DNA from: Akebia trifoliata
Taxonomy: Eukaryota; Streptophyta; Magnoliopsida; Ranunculales; Lardizabalaceae
Assembly: GCA_017979445.1 (NCBI GenBank)
Contig: CM030710.1
Location: 13,378,248 to 13,442,247, forward strand
Direction: 5' to 3'
Length of the DNA: 64,000 nt
In this document: positions 22,845-33,089 of the stretch, one piece after another
Layout of the letters: every line of letters begins with the position of its first letter
How positions within the stretch are numbered: the first letter of the stretch is position 1
The notes under the pieces: model-generated
What the model was told of the DNA's origin: nothing
The model's database searches: none
Seen by the model: only the letters and a program-made list of their open reading frames with translations
Made by a program: the position numbers and the translations under genes

Positions 22845-24305
22845 ATGGATGAAGCAACACTCCGTCAGATTTTGGACTCCTTTCAAGCGCAGATTATTGC
22901 TTCTGTCCAGACACAAATTGAGGCCCTGAAGACTGAAAAGAAAAAAGATAAAGTTGTAGAACCTCAGGCCGTGTTTGATCTGGTTAAAGATTTTGAAGAT
23001 GATCAAGTGTCCTTTGACCCTGTATTAGCTCATCGAATAACTCAGGTAGAAACTGCATTGAAGAATATCAAGGATCCTGACGATCTCGCCCTTGGATTAG
23101 GGGCAATGACATTATTTCCTACAGTCCGTCTGCCAGAAAAGTTCACAATGCCAGATGTGGATAAATTTGATGGGACTGGATGCCCTAGGACTCACTTGAA
23201 AATATATGTCGGCATCATGCAGTCTCAGGGTCTGAGTGAAGAACAGATGGCCCAACTTTTTCAGAGAACCCTTACAGGTCCTGCCTTACGCTGGTTAATG
23301 TCACTAGACTCGTCTCGAGTAAGAACATGGCATGAATTGATGAAAGAGTTCATTGGTCGATACTCCTTTAACACAGACATTGAACTCACAAGAAGAGATC
23401 TAGAAACAACTAAGCAGAAGCCTGGGAAAACCTTCACAGAATTCATTGCTCGATGGAGAGCTAAAGCCGCTCAGTTATGGGACCGACCTCAAGAAAAAGA
23501 GCAAGTTAAGATCATCCTCAGGAATCTTACTCCCAATTATGCCAAGTACTTGATGCCTCAATACTTGCCTACATTTCAATCTCTTCTTGAAGCCGGAAAC
23601 CAAGTCGAGGATGCCTACTCTTCGGGACTTTTTGGCAACTCGTCTGAGTCAAAACCCAAACATTTCAAACCCAGTACAAATTCCTTGCAGGTGGCCCACA
23701 CCTCTTTTTCCCTAGCTCCTCAAGCCACTCAATCCTCACAAGCAAAGCCTAGGAGACAATTCTCCAATCTCGGGATGTCCCTTAGTGTTGCCTACCAAAA
23801 ACTAATGAAAAGGGGACTGTTGACACCGTTAGAACCCAAGCCGTTGCCTAACCCTCTCCCTCCAAACTTGGACAATGGCCAATTCTGTGAATTCCATCAA
23901 ATGTCCGGCCATGTTCTGGATAGGTGCATTACCCTCCGCTATGCTATCCAAGACCTTATCGAACAAGGGAAAGTTACCATACCTGCTCCTATAGCGCCTA
24001 ATGTCAAAACTATCCCTTTGCCTACTTTTCAAAATCAACCCCCTCCTACTCTGAATCTAATATCCATGTCCAAACCTGAATCAGTTGACCCAACTTCTTT
24101 TATCCGCTTGATTGGTCTTGATAGTGCATCTTTATCATGCCAGAATGGGCTCATCTGCCCTGAGATAATGACAGAACTGAAAAGAAAGGACAATATGAAA
24201 GTAATGGGTTATTTAGCGTCAAACAAGCTTGAATCAGAACATGAAGGTATGGCAAAAGCGGACGAGCCTGAATCATCCCTCATGAAGATATCCAAAGTGG
24301 CATAG
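22845..24305 (+). CDS. Gag of Ogre-like element, open 486-codon frame
   Basis: Capsid/nucleocapsid precursor of the right-arm element. The start chosen is ATG at 22845 (MDEATLRQILDSFQ), which lines up with the start of gag at 1747; the frame is open upstream to 22752, but that part pairs with non-coding leader in the left arm. In order: basic and acidic N-terminal helix region (residues 1-50), LPEKFTMPDVDKFDGTGC (about 95-112), FQRTLTGPALRWLM, the FIARWRAKAAQLWDRPQEK segment (about 200-218), a Ser/Pro/Gln-rich linker, SNLGMSLSVAYQKLMKRG, then CEFHQMSGHVLDRC (CX2HX4HX4C) in the C-terminal third. It ends at a stop at 24303-24305, where pol would normally follow but has been deleted. It is the only long undamaged retroelement frame in the window. 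Whether it is expressed is unknown. Confidence 0.85.
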   Translation: MDEATLRQILDSFQAQIIASVQTQIEALKTEKKKDKVVEPQAVFDLVKDFEDDQVSFDPVLAHRITQVETALKNIKDPDDLALGLGAMTLFPTVRLPEKFTMPDVDKFDGTGCPRTHLKIYVGIMQSQGLSEEQMAQLFQRTLTGPALRWLMSLDSSRVRTWHELMKEFIGRYSFNTDIELTRRDLETTKQKPGKTFTEFIARWRAKAAQLWDRPQEKEQVKIILRNLTPNYAKYLMPQYLPTFQSLLEAGNQVEDAYSSGLFGNSSESKPKHFKPSTNSLQVAHTSFSLAPQATQSSQAKPRRQFSNLGMSLSVAYQKLMKRGLLTPLEPKPLPNPLPPNLDNGQFCEFHQMSGHVLDRCITLRYAIQDLIEQGKVTIPAPIAPNVKTIPLPTFQNQPPPTLNLISMSKPESVDPTSFIRLIGLDSASLSCQNGLICPEIMTELKRKDNMKVMGYLASNKLESEHEGMAKADEPESSLMKISKVA

Positions 24306-24609
24306 ACTCTAGCGCTGTGTCCTTCCATTCAGAATCATATCTCTATTTTCAATTTTTTTTCCTTAAGTGTCAGTTGCGTCAGTCTTTAAATTCAGTCGGT
24401 CAGTTCCATTATGTTAAGATTTATTTTTTAGTCAAGTTGGTAGGTCTATGTCTTTTTATTCCAATAAAGTAAAGAAGCTTTTGATTATCATGCATGCAAT
24501 AATAATGTGAACATAAAATCTAACATGAAGAATGACTCAGAGCTCACTAATTGAACTTGATAAATATTGGAATAGGAGAGTACACTCAAGAAGTGCATAT
24601 TGGTACTAC

Positions 24610-24700
24610 ATTATCCTCAAAAGAACATGAGAAAATGATGAATTCATTTAAGAAATTCAACAGTGTTTTCGCATGATCTCATGAGGATATGGTAAATGTG
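24610..24700 (+). pseudogene. Reverse transcriptase N-terminal remnant, right arm
   Basis: The frame reads EHEKMMNSFKKFNSVFA, stop (TGA in place of the expected Trp), SHEDM. This corresponds to the ...VFAWSYEDM-type segment ahead of the catalytic core in Ogre/Tat reverse transcriptases. What follows does not continue into the palm domain, and no YXDD motif is present. Confidence 0.65.
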
Positions 24701-25689
24701 AACACTATTTTACCTTTCGGATTGCACCAAAATGGATCAGAACTTACTGTCAAGAGTGAACATCAAAGCCAAAGATCATCAGGAATGATGTAATTGAAAC
24801 CGTCGACAAAGATGCCAAGATTTGCAAGAAGGAATCCCTCATAAAGGATAAAGGATTTTCTCGGAGTTATAGAAGAAGTGAACAGTCGAATGCGAAAAAC
24901 TTAATCATATTTTACAAAAGAAGATTGAAAGCAGTTCATTCTAAAAAGAAGATTGAAAGCGGTTTAATCCCAAAACAAGATCTCGCTCGACAAAGTAATC
25001 AAGACATTGAGTTCCCAGAACCTTGACCAGATCAAGTAACTTTCACTAAAGGTGGCCTTCTTTGACCAAACTATTCTCTTATCTTGCCAAGAAAGAAAAA
25101 TGACCCTCTTTAGCCCCTTGCAGCCTCTAAAAATATTCAATAGTCTTTCTCTTTCTAAACCATACCAACTAACCTTGGGAGGGAAATCTTGTATGAACTA
25201 CGTTTTGACCTGATCCCAAAAAGAAAAAAAAATGATGATTTGGGGTACGTAGGCAACCTGAGAAGTTACTTCAGGCCCGGTCACAACAAAAAACAAAATA
25301 TACATTCTCTTAAGGAAAGTGTCATCGAAAGGGAAAACCCCCTGTTGAAATGTGCAAAAGAAAATAATACCAAAAAAGGGGTATTAGAAGAAGAGAATCA
25401 AAAGAATTGAAGGAAAAGAAAAGAAATCCAAACTAGGGGTATTGAAAAAAAAAGAATAAAAAAATGATGACAAAAATGCCTAACTAGGGGCATTAGAAAG
25501 AAAGAGACTTAAGAGAGTTGTCTAAAAAAGAAAATGTCATACTAGGGGCATTTTGGGAAGTTGAGCCTTATACATTTTCTTTCTAAACCATGTCCTAAGC
25601 CCACCTACTAAGTCCTCCTGAATGTTAATTGATTTGGTTAAGGTCCAGAGAACCAAAGGTTGTTAAGTTGAGTATCCAAGATCATCAAA

Positions 25690-25880
25690 AATAAAGAAGC
25701 CCGCTAAGTTGAAAATCCGAAAGGACGACTTAGGCAAAAGTTAGGGCATAACAAAAAAAAAAAAAACAAGACTGCTAGGTTGAAAACCTGAAAAGACGAT
25801 CTATGCAAAAATCAAGGCATCTTCAAAAAAAAGAAAAACAAAGCCCGCTAGATTGAAAACCTGAAGAGGCGATCTAGGCA
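25690..25880 (+). repeat. Degenerate ~75-base repeats, right arm
   Basis: Three units of the form CCCGCTAAGTTGAAAATCCG, AAAGGACGACTTAGGCAAAA and GGGCAT, separated by poly-A runs. It is the inverted counterpart of 18960-19320. Confidence 0.7.
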
Positions 25881-26519
25881 AAAATTAGGGCATCATCAAA
25901 TCGAAGGAAAGATCCCACCAAGAAAGAAAATTCAGAATAAAAGCTTACACAGAAGTTGGAGAATGTAGAAAATTGTTCAAGACAATGTTGAAGTTGAAGA
26001 AACTCAGAAGCCTTTCTTTTGAACATTGCAAGATCTTTAGTAGCGTCTGCTAATGGGAAATGTAGATTCATTGACCACTTTAAAGAGGAAGATCTTATAT
26101 TTCAATATTTATCAAAGCCCAGCTCAAGCATTTTTCAAAAAGAAATTCGAAAGAGAATGATCATTTCCTTATTGCACATATGATAATCTCAAGAGTCTTG
26201 AATTTAAAGGAATGTCAATTCTTTTGTCTTTCATTTATTGGAGTCCGTAGTCCCTTTTCCATACTTTTCAATTGTAATCCAGCCCATCAGTTTCACAGTC
26301 AAGTTTCAGATGTAAGTCAACCTTGAAACTAGGGGCATTTTTGAGACTAACTTCGATTATGAAATTTGCATTCTTGATCCCATGATCAAAAGGAAAAATC
26401 TTATTCAAAAGCTTAAAAGTCCGACGAAGCCCAATCATAATTATGAATCCAGATGCATGATAAGCCAATAAAAGGTCAATTTCTTAATCGTTGAGTTCGA
26501 TAATACTGAATCTTTAATT

Positions 26520-27075
26520 GATCCAAGCCCGAGAAGCGTGGCTCCATTGAGTTTGAGTCCGAGAAACAAGACTCCAACTCCTTTGAATCATAAAATGAGT
26601 TAATAGGATTGTTTAAGTTCCTGCGAACCCAAGCCCGAGAAACGTGGCTCCAGCAAGTTCGAGTCCAAGAAACGAGACTCTAACCGTTTTTGAATCATAA
26701 AATGAGTTAACAGGATTGTTTAAGTTCCTGCAAACCTTAGCCCGAGAAACGTGGCTCCAGCAAGTTCGAGTCCGACAAGCAAGACTCCAACTAGAATTAA
26801 CAGGATTTTTTAAGTTCCTATAAACCTTAGCCAAAGTCCGAGAAACGAGACCCCAGCTTTGTTTGAATCATAGAATGAATTAACGGGATTGTTTAAGTTC
26901 CTGTAAACCTCAGTTCGAGTCCGAAAAACGAGACTCCAACCATTTGAAATAGGATTGTTTAAGTTCCTATAAACCTCAGTTCGAGTCCGAGAAACGAGAC
27001 TCCAATTTTTAACAGGATTTTTAAGTTCCTATCAACCTTAACGCGGTCCGATAAACGAGACTCAAACTTTTTCTT
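26520..27075 (+). repeat. Minisatellite of about 105 bases, right arm
   Basis: About five units containing AGCCCGAGAAACGTGGCTCC, GTCCGAGAAACGAGACTCCA and GGATTGTTTAAGTTCCT. Units become shorter towards 27075 as the GTGGCTCC half drops out. It is the inverted equivalent of 17420-18330. Confidence 0.85.
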
Positions 27076-27545
27076 ACTCTAAAAAAAAAAAGAATTTTGA
27101 TAGGATTTAATGAAATTCCTACATCACCTGATTCTGATTGTGTTATGATTATCTCACTTTTTCAAACTTGTCATAATTCAAATATCGTATGATTGATTTC
27201 ATTGCATATATACATTCCAGTTTGAATCATCATTGTCAGCGAGAGAAGATCTCCAGGACTTAACATTTGTAGTTATCGAGGAGGGATTAATCTCAATGAT
27301 CCGATAGATTATTTCGTGAGCATCACACCATTGCACACACGTGCATGTTAGCATAAGTCAAGGAGAATTTTTCAAAATTCGAGGATTTGACATTTTTAGT
27401 CCAGGGAGAACTTACCTTCAAGGATCTGGACGCCCTGACGAACCACCAAATCAGGCTGCAAAAATGAACTGTCACTAGCTTTGGCATTCGGATATCGCAC
27501 TATCTACCGAAATAGATTTGCTATATAGTTTGCTTCAACCCTCTG

Positions 27546-27560
27546 CCAAAGAGGGGCATC
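27546..27560 (+). promoter_or_regulatory. Polypurine tract before LTR C
   Basis: AAAGAGGGG followed by CATC sits directly before the LTR start TGTAGACACC. The same arrangement (AAAAAGGGG, CATT) precedes LTR D at 31223 and, inverted, follows LTRs B and E. It shows that LTR C is a 3' LTR. Confidence 0.65.
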
Positions 27561-29136
27561 TGTAGACACCCCATTTTTGTACTCGCCTGATTAATCAACT
27601 CGTCAACCCGATCGCAACGGTTCCCAATGATGGATGTTTATTCCAATACTTTATTTTGTTACCAGATATGTTTCAAAAATTCGGATGAGGTATCTCGAAC
27701 TGACAAAACTTAGAAACCACGCTACGCTAGGAAAATACGACCCCAGGAACATAGAAATCATCATCTTGCAGACCAAAAAGAAGCTTTACGATAAAAATCA
27801 CTAAAAATGACCAAATTACCAAAATACCCCTAACATCAAAACAACCCTAGAGCCTACATTACGCTTAGGAAAACCCATTCAAACACATAAAACAACAAAT
27901 CGAAATCAAATAAATCATTTCGCTAATTTTCACAGAATTTGACAAAATTACGAAAATACCCCTCATAAAATTCACGACCATTTCACACAAAAAATTTCAT
28001 AAATGACAAAAACCAAAATTCCCATTGGATTTCTTATGAAAAACTGATTCCAAAACATCCTGGACCATTGAAAAACGACTTAAAACGTAAAAAATCCTCT
28101 CCGAGGGCAAAACGGTAATTTTACAACTTTAATAATTAAAAATTTTAAAATTAATAAATAAATCATTAAATAACGTAAATTGAAACATTAAAGTCAATCA
28201 AGTAAGACTAAAGTCAAGATATTAAAAGCCAACCAAGAAAGACTAAAGTCAAGATATTAAAAGCCAACCAAGAAAGACTAAAGTCAAAATATTAAAGTCA
28301 ATCTCATAAGACTAAAGTCAAAACCCTAAATCAAAACCCTAATCTAAACTAATCAAGTCAATCTCATGAGACTAAAGTCAAAATCCTAATCTAAACTAAT
28401 CAAGTCAATCTCATAAGACTAAAACTCAAACCCTAAATTAAAACCCTAAAGATTAAGTCCATCTCATGAGACCAAAGTTTAAACCCTAATTGAAATCCTA
28501 AAAGAAACCCTAATCAAATCCTAATTCTCCTAAAAAACTTTATAAATAGGAGCCTCCACACCCTATTTTCGTATCAAAGAAAAAACCCTAGAAAAAGTAG
28601 GTGAAGAAGCCTCCACAACCTCCCCAAAACCCTAATTTTGGAGTCCCAACTCCTTACCTAACACCCCTACTTTGATTTTAGTCTAAAAAACACCTAGAAA
28701 CCTTTCAAAAACACCCGAAAAATCTATAATAAATTCAAAGCATCCAGATCCAAGAAGGAGATACCTTGCCTCGGAGATCAAAAATTAGATCCGGAGATAG
28801 AACAAAGCAAGGAGTACGGTACAAGGAGCAGTTTCACCAGATCTGAGGGAATAGAACCTTTGCGTATCGAAGGTAACATTTTTCTATTTTTTTTATCTAG
28901 GTTTTGGTCATTAGCAATGTAGTCTTACTTGGTATAAGTAGAGACCGGCATTAGCCGGGCGGGGTTGGTGCCTAACACCTTCCAACCCCGTAACATGATC
29001 CCCGGATTCAGATTTTCTGTAGTAGATTAGTTTTTTTTATCCATTTTAGAGTCAGTTTGGTTCTTAGACCATAATAACTAGGTGGCGACTCCCAAACCTC
29101 AAAGGTCTAAAGCGGATCCGCGCACCCCGCGGATCG
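27561..29136 (+). mobile_element. LTR C, right end of the palindrome, last bases missing
   Basis: It starts TGTAGACACCCC at 27561. It matches LTR A up to CCCCGCGGATCG at 29136, then stops about 12 bases short of the expected ...GCGCTTTCA end. The next base begins internal sequence of another Ogre-like copy, so this junction is a deletion or recombination point, not an integration end. It contains a TATA box (28541-28550) and tandem GACTAAAGTCAA units at 28190-28480. Confidence 0.85.
28541..28550 (+). promoter_or_regulatory. LTR C TATA box
   Basis: TATAAATAGG on the plus strand, the mirror of the TATA box in LTR B. It would transcribe rightwards into copy D. Confidence 0.55.
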
Positions 29137-29144
29137 TGGGTAGA

Positions 29145-29480
29145 CTAGGGTGAAAACCTGAAATGGTGGCTTAGGCAAAAATTAAGTTAAATTCGCAAGG
29201 TTGAAAATCTGAAAGGATTGCCTTGGCAACAATTATAGCAATTAAAAAAGTTGCTAGGTTGAATACTCGAAAGGGCTACTTAGGCAAAAATTAAGGTAAG
29301 CTCACAAGGTTGAAAATTTGAAAGGACGGCCTTGGCAACAATCAAAATAAAAATAATAAAATATAAGCTCGCCAGATAGAAAACCTGAAAAGGTGATCTA
29401 GGTAAAAGTTAAGGCAAAAAAAGATCTCCGTTGACTTGAAAAGTTAAAAGGACAGTCCAAGCCGAAACATCAAAAATCTG
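29145..29480 (+). repeat. Degenerate ~75-base repeats, copy D
   Basis: Units of the form AAGGTTGAAAATCTGAAAGG followed by CTTGGCAACAAT or CTTAGGCAAAAATTAAG. They are counterparts of 18960-19320, 25690-25880 and 35210-35560. Confidence 0.7.
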
Positions 29481-29590
29481 AATGACTAAGTTTTAGTACC
29501 CAACTTAAACAAAGCAAAGACTTAGAAATCACGAGTATCGTCTACGATTGATCTAAAAATTTTCTACTTCCCCAAGTGAACCATGTGGAA

Positions 29591-29832
29591 AAATGGTGGA
29601 TTCTACAATGAATCTCAAAAGGAAATATTTTGTTCTCGTGAGCTTGACTCAAAATCTTCCATCTAGAAAGTCAAAATTAAAAGTTGAATCTTTATTGCAT
29701 TTGTGGTAATCAAATGGTGGATTCTACAATGAATCTCGAAAGGAAATATTTTGTTCTCGTGAGCTTGACTCAAAATCTTCCATCTAGAAAGTCAAAATTA
29801 AAAGTTGAATCTTTATTGCATTTGTGGTAATC
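29591..29832 (+). repeat. Near-perfect 121-base tandem duplication
   Basis: Unit 1 is 29591-29711 and unit 2 is 29712-29832. I see one difference (CTCAAAAGG against CTCGAAAGG). The inverted equivalent in copy E (about 34960-35100) has a single unit, so the duplication is private to copy D and much younger than the copy itself. Confidence 0.9.
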
Positions 29833-30179
29833 AAATATTTCAAACCTCTATAACAAGGGGAACTTCTCTATTTTCTATAGCGTGTAGTTTTCCCCCTTAA
29901 ACTAGGGGCATTTTTTAAAAACATTGTGTTCAATTATCTTCAGTGTAGTATTTCTTATCAAACTAGGGGTATTTTGTTCTCAAGCTTGATCAATGTTAAT
30001 CCTAAAAGATAATGAGAACCCCGAATTTAAGGTTACCTTCTTGATAGCAATTTTTTGAAAATCCTGAGATACGAAGAAGTTAAAAAATTCATAAAATTTT
30101 GAAAAATCTTGAAGTTCAAACAGAAGCGATTCTAATATCATATTTGGTTTCGCCCAGAGATTAAATCATTACCCTTTCG

Positions 30180-30345
30180 CATAGAATAGGAGATAGTGCA
30201 TTCTTTCTTTCCCAGATTCATTAATTCCTTTCAAGATTTATTATTTCTCTCTCAAATTCATTAATTCCTTCCTAGATTCATTCTTTCTCTCCCAGATTCA
30301 TTAATTCTTTCTCAGATTTATTTATCCATTCTCTCATAGATTTAC
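30180..30345 (+). repeat. Short interspersed repeats CCAGATTCATTAATTC
   Basis: Six or so imperfect ~24-base units alternating CCCAGATTCATTAATTC and TTTCTCTC-type pyrimidine runs. The inverted counterpart is at 34450-34620 (GAATGATTGAATCTGGG units). Confidence 0.7.
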
Positions 30346-30356
30346 TTTACTCCCAG

Positions 30357-30800
30357 ATACCGCTGAGAGTTTTCTTGAAATTATGCTCAGATACCGTCGA
30401 GGATTTTCTCAAATTATACTTAGATTTCACCGAGGATTTTCTCGAAATTATGCTCAGATATCTCCGAGGGTTTTCTTGGAATTATACTCAAATATTGTCG
30501 AAGATTCTCAGAATTATGCTTAGATACCATCGATGGTTGTCTCGAATTATGCTCAGATACCATTGAGGGTTTTCTCGGAATTATACTCAGATACTATAGA
30601 GGGTTTTCTCAAAATTATGCTCAGATACCACCGAGGGTTTTCTCGGAATTATGCTCAGATACTACCGAGGGTTTTCTCAGAATTATGCTCAGATACGGCT
30701 GAGGGTTTTCTCATAATTAAGGTCAGATACCATTGAGGGTTTTCTCATAATTATGTTCAGATACTAGTGAGGGTTTTCTCAGAATTATGCTCAGTTTATG
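30357..30800 (+). repeat. 33/34-base minisatellite, copy D
   Basis: About 13 units of the form GCTCAGATACC, CCGAGGGTTTTCTC, GGAATTAT. They decay to shorter ATGCTCAGTTT units up to about 30935. The inverted homologue, with about 30 units, is at 33425-34440. Confidence 0.9.
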
Positions 30801-31222
30801 TTCAGATTATGCTCAATTTATGTTCAGTTTATGCTCAATTTTATGCTCAGTTTTATGCTCAGATTATGCGTAGATTATACTCAGTTAGGCTCAGATTTTA
30901 CTTAATTTATGCTCAGATTTTACTCAGACCCTCTGAGATTTATCTCAGATTTCAAATACACACACTTGCATATTTGTTTCATTAGTCAAGAAGAATTTTT
31001 TTAATTCAATGATTTGACATTGTTAGTGAGAATTCAGGCTCGAGGACTTGACAATTTTTTAGTTCGGAGAGAGTTTTACCCTCAAGGATCCGAACGCTCG
31101 ATGAATTGCTAAATCAAGCTGTAAAATGAGCTGTCACTAGCTTTGACATTCAGATATCGTACTATCTACCAAAATAGATTTTCTATCTATTTTGCTTCAA
31201 CCCTCTAGCAAAAAGGGGCATT

Positions 31223-31491
31223 TGTAGACATCACATTTTCGCACTTACCTGATTAATCAACTCGTCAACCCGATTGTGACGGTTCCCAATGATGGATGAT
31301 ATTCCAATGCTTTATTTTGGTTGCTAGGCATGTTTTAAAAATTTGAATCAGGTGTTTCAAACTAACAAAATTATAGAAACCATGCTACGTTAAGAAAATA
31401 TAATCTCTAAAACATAGAAATCATCATTTCACAGATAAAAATAAGTTTTACGATAAAAATAACTAAAAAAATGACTAAATTACTAAAATAC
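31223..31491 (+). mobile_element. LTR D, first 269 bases
   Basis: It starts TGTAGACATCACATTTTC after a polypurine tract and is homologous to the beginning of LTR C. It is cut at 31491, where LTR E starts in the opposite orientation. Confidence 0.85.
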
Positions 31492-33089
31492 TGAAAGCGA
31501 CCTTGATCCACGGGGTGTGCTGATCCGTTTTTGATTTTTGAGATTTAGGAGTCGCCACCTAATTATTACAGTCTAGGAACCGAGCATTGACTCAAGATGG
31601 ATAAAAACAACTAATCTACAAAAAGAAACTAAGTCCAGAGATCACGTTACGGGGTTGGAAGGTGTTAGGCACCAATCCAACCTGGCAAAAGTCGGTCACT
31701 ACTATTTCCCAAGAAGATTAGATTGCTAAAAAAATCTAAAATAAAAAAAATAAAAAAAATAAAAAGAAAATATACCTATACGATCGCAATAAGGTATTCC
31801 CTCATAACTGGTAGAGTGGTTCTTTGTAAGATATTCCTCGCTTCGTTTCTGTCACTGGATCCATTCTAAATCTCTAAGATGAAGTACCTCCTTTTTAGAT
31901 CTGAGTGTTTCCTAAATTTTTTGATGGATTTATTGGTGTTTTGTGGAGAGTTTCTAGGTGTTTGTGAACAAAAACTAGGGTTTGCATGGTAGGTAAGGGG
32001 TTAGGACTTCAAAATCTTGATTTTGTGAAGGTTAGGAAGGTTTTTTGACTAATTTTTTCTAAGATTTTTTTTGACCTGCGAAATTGGATTGTGGAAGCTC
32101 TATATTTAGAGAGTTTTTTGCGTAGAGTTAGTTTTTGATTAGGTTTCTTTTAGGATTTTAATTAGGGTTTTGACTTTAGTCTTATGAGATTAACTTGATC
32201 TTTTTAGATTAGGGTTTTAATTATGATTTTGATTTTAGTCTTATGAGATTGACTTGATCTTTTAAGATTAGGGGTTTAATTAGGATTTTGACTATGGTTT
32301 TGACTTAAGTCTTATGAGATTGACTTGGTTTTTTAGATTAGGGTTTCAATTAATGTTTTGACTTAAGTCTTATGAGATTGACTAGGTCTTTTTAGATTAG
32401 GGTTTTAATTAGGGTTTTGACTTAAGTCTTATGAGATATACTTGATTTAGATTTTTAAATTAATTTTATTAAGATTTTACTTTACGTTAATTAATATTTT
32501 ATTTATTAATTTTGAAATTAAAAATTAAAAAATTACCGTTGTGCCCCCAAAAAGAAGTTTTACGTTTCAAATCGATTTTCGATGTTCCAAGATATTTTGG
32601 AATTGATTTTTCGTAACGAATTCAATGGAATTATTGGTTTATATTACATATAAAAATTTTGGCATGAAATGATTGTCAAACTTATGAGTGGCATTTTTAT
32701 AATTTTTTCAAATTTATTGAAAATTGGTGAAATGATTTATTTGATTTCAATTTGTTGTTTTATGTGTTTGAAAAGATTTTCCTAAGCGTATTGTGGGCTC
32801 TAAGGATGTTTTGATGCTAGGGGTATTTTAGTAATTTTATCATTTTTTAGTGATTTTTATCATAAAACCTCTTTTTGTCTACAAGATAATGATTTCTATG
32901 TTTTTGGATTAATATTTTCCTAGCGTAGCGTGGTTTCTATAGTTTTGTTAGTTTGAGATACTTCATCCGAATTTCTGAAACATATCTAGTAACAAATAAA
33001 GCATTGGAATAATCATCCATCATTGGGAATCATCACGATCAGGTTGACGAGTTGATTAATCAGGTGATTACAAAAATGGGGTGTCTACA
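31492..33089 (-). mobile_element. LTR E, complete 3' LTR
   Basis: On the minus strand it starts TGTAGACACCCC at 33089 and ends ...GGTCGCTTTCA at 31492, 1598 bases. The TATA region near 32100 is decayed (TATATTTAGAG on the plus strand). Tandem units containing TTTTGACTTAAGTCTTATGA repeat from about 32150 to 32440. It abuts the truncated LTR D head on. Confidence 0.88.
32150..32440. repeat. Tandem repeats inside LTR E
   Basis: Four to five units of about 60-70 bases, each with TTAGGGTTTTAATTAGG, TTTTGACTTAAGTCTTATGA and GATTGACTTG. LTR C has the equivalent at 28190-28480. Confidence 0.8.

Larger units (their letters stand above)
24306..27560 (+). mobile_element. Right arm internal region after gag, pol deleted
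   Basis: It holds, in order: a 3' stretch shared with the left arm (24360-24600), a reverse-transcriptase start remnant (24610-24700), AT-rich sequence without frames, a segment around 25180-25290 shared with 19640-19740 and 35820-35900, degenerate ~75-base repeats (25690-25880), the ~100-base minisatellite (26520-27075), and a tail with GAGAGAAGATCTCC...CTATCTACC shared by all four derivatives. No complete gene remains. Confidence 0.75.
15388..29136. repeat. 13.7 kb imperfect palindrome of two Ogre-like derivatives
   Basis: Left arm 15388-21687 and right arm 21688-29136 are inverted copies in the same order outward from the centre: leader block, primer-distal leader, reverse transcriptase start remnant, degenerate ~75-base repeats, ~100-base minisatellite, polypurine tract, LTR. 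The arms pair base by base at the centre (21662-21680 with 21695-21713 around a 14-base loop). The right arm is longer because it keeps a 1.46 kb gag that the left arm lacks between about 20580 and 20640. By eye the arms differ at roughly one base in five or six, so the duplication is old or joins two distinct copies. Confidence 0.85.
29137..31491 (+). mobile_element. Ogre-like copy D, 3' fragment
   Basis: It begins abruptly inside the degenerate repeat block (29145-29480), followed by a tandem duplication (29591-29832), AT-rich sequence, short CATTAATTC-type repeats (30180-30345), a 33-base minisatellite (30357-30800), the conserved tail (31010-31200), a polypurine tract, and the first 269 bases of an LTR (31223-31491). 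No coding remnant survives. Copy E carries the same blocks in opposite orientation. Confidence 0.78.

Noticed and set aside
25189..25410. 73-codon Lys/Asn-rich frame in the right arm
   Set aside because: It lies in a non-coding block repeated at 19600-19740 and 35820-35900, where the frame is not kept.
30375..30985. Three plus-strand frames with repeated Cys/Tyr/Phe-rich units
   Set aside because: Same minisatellite effect in copy D.
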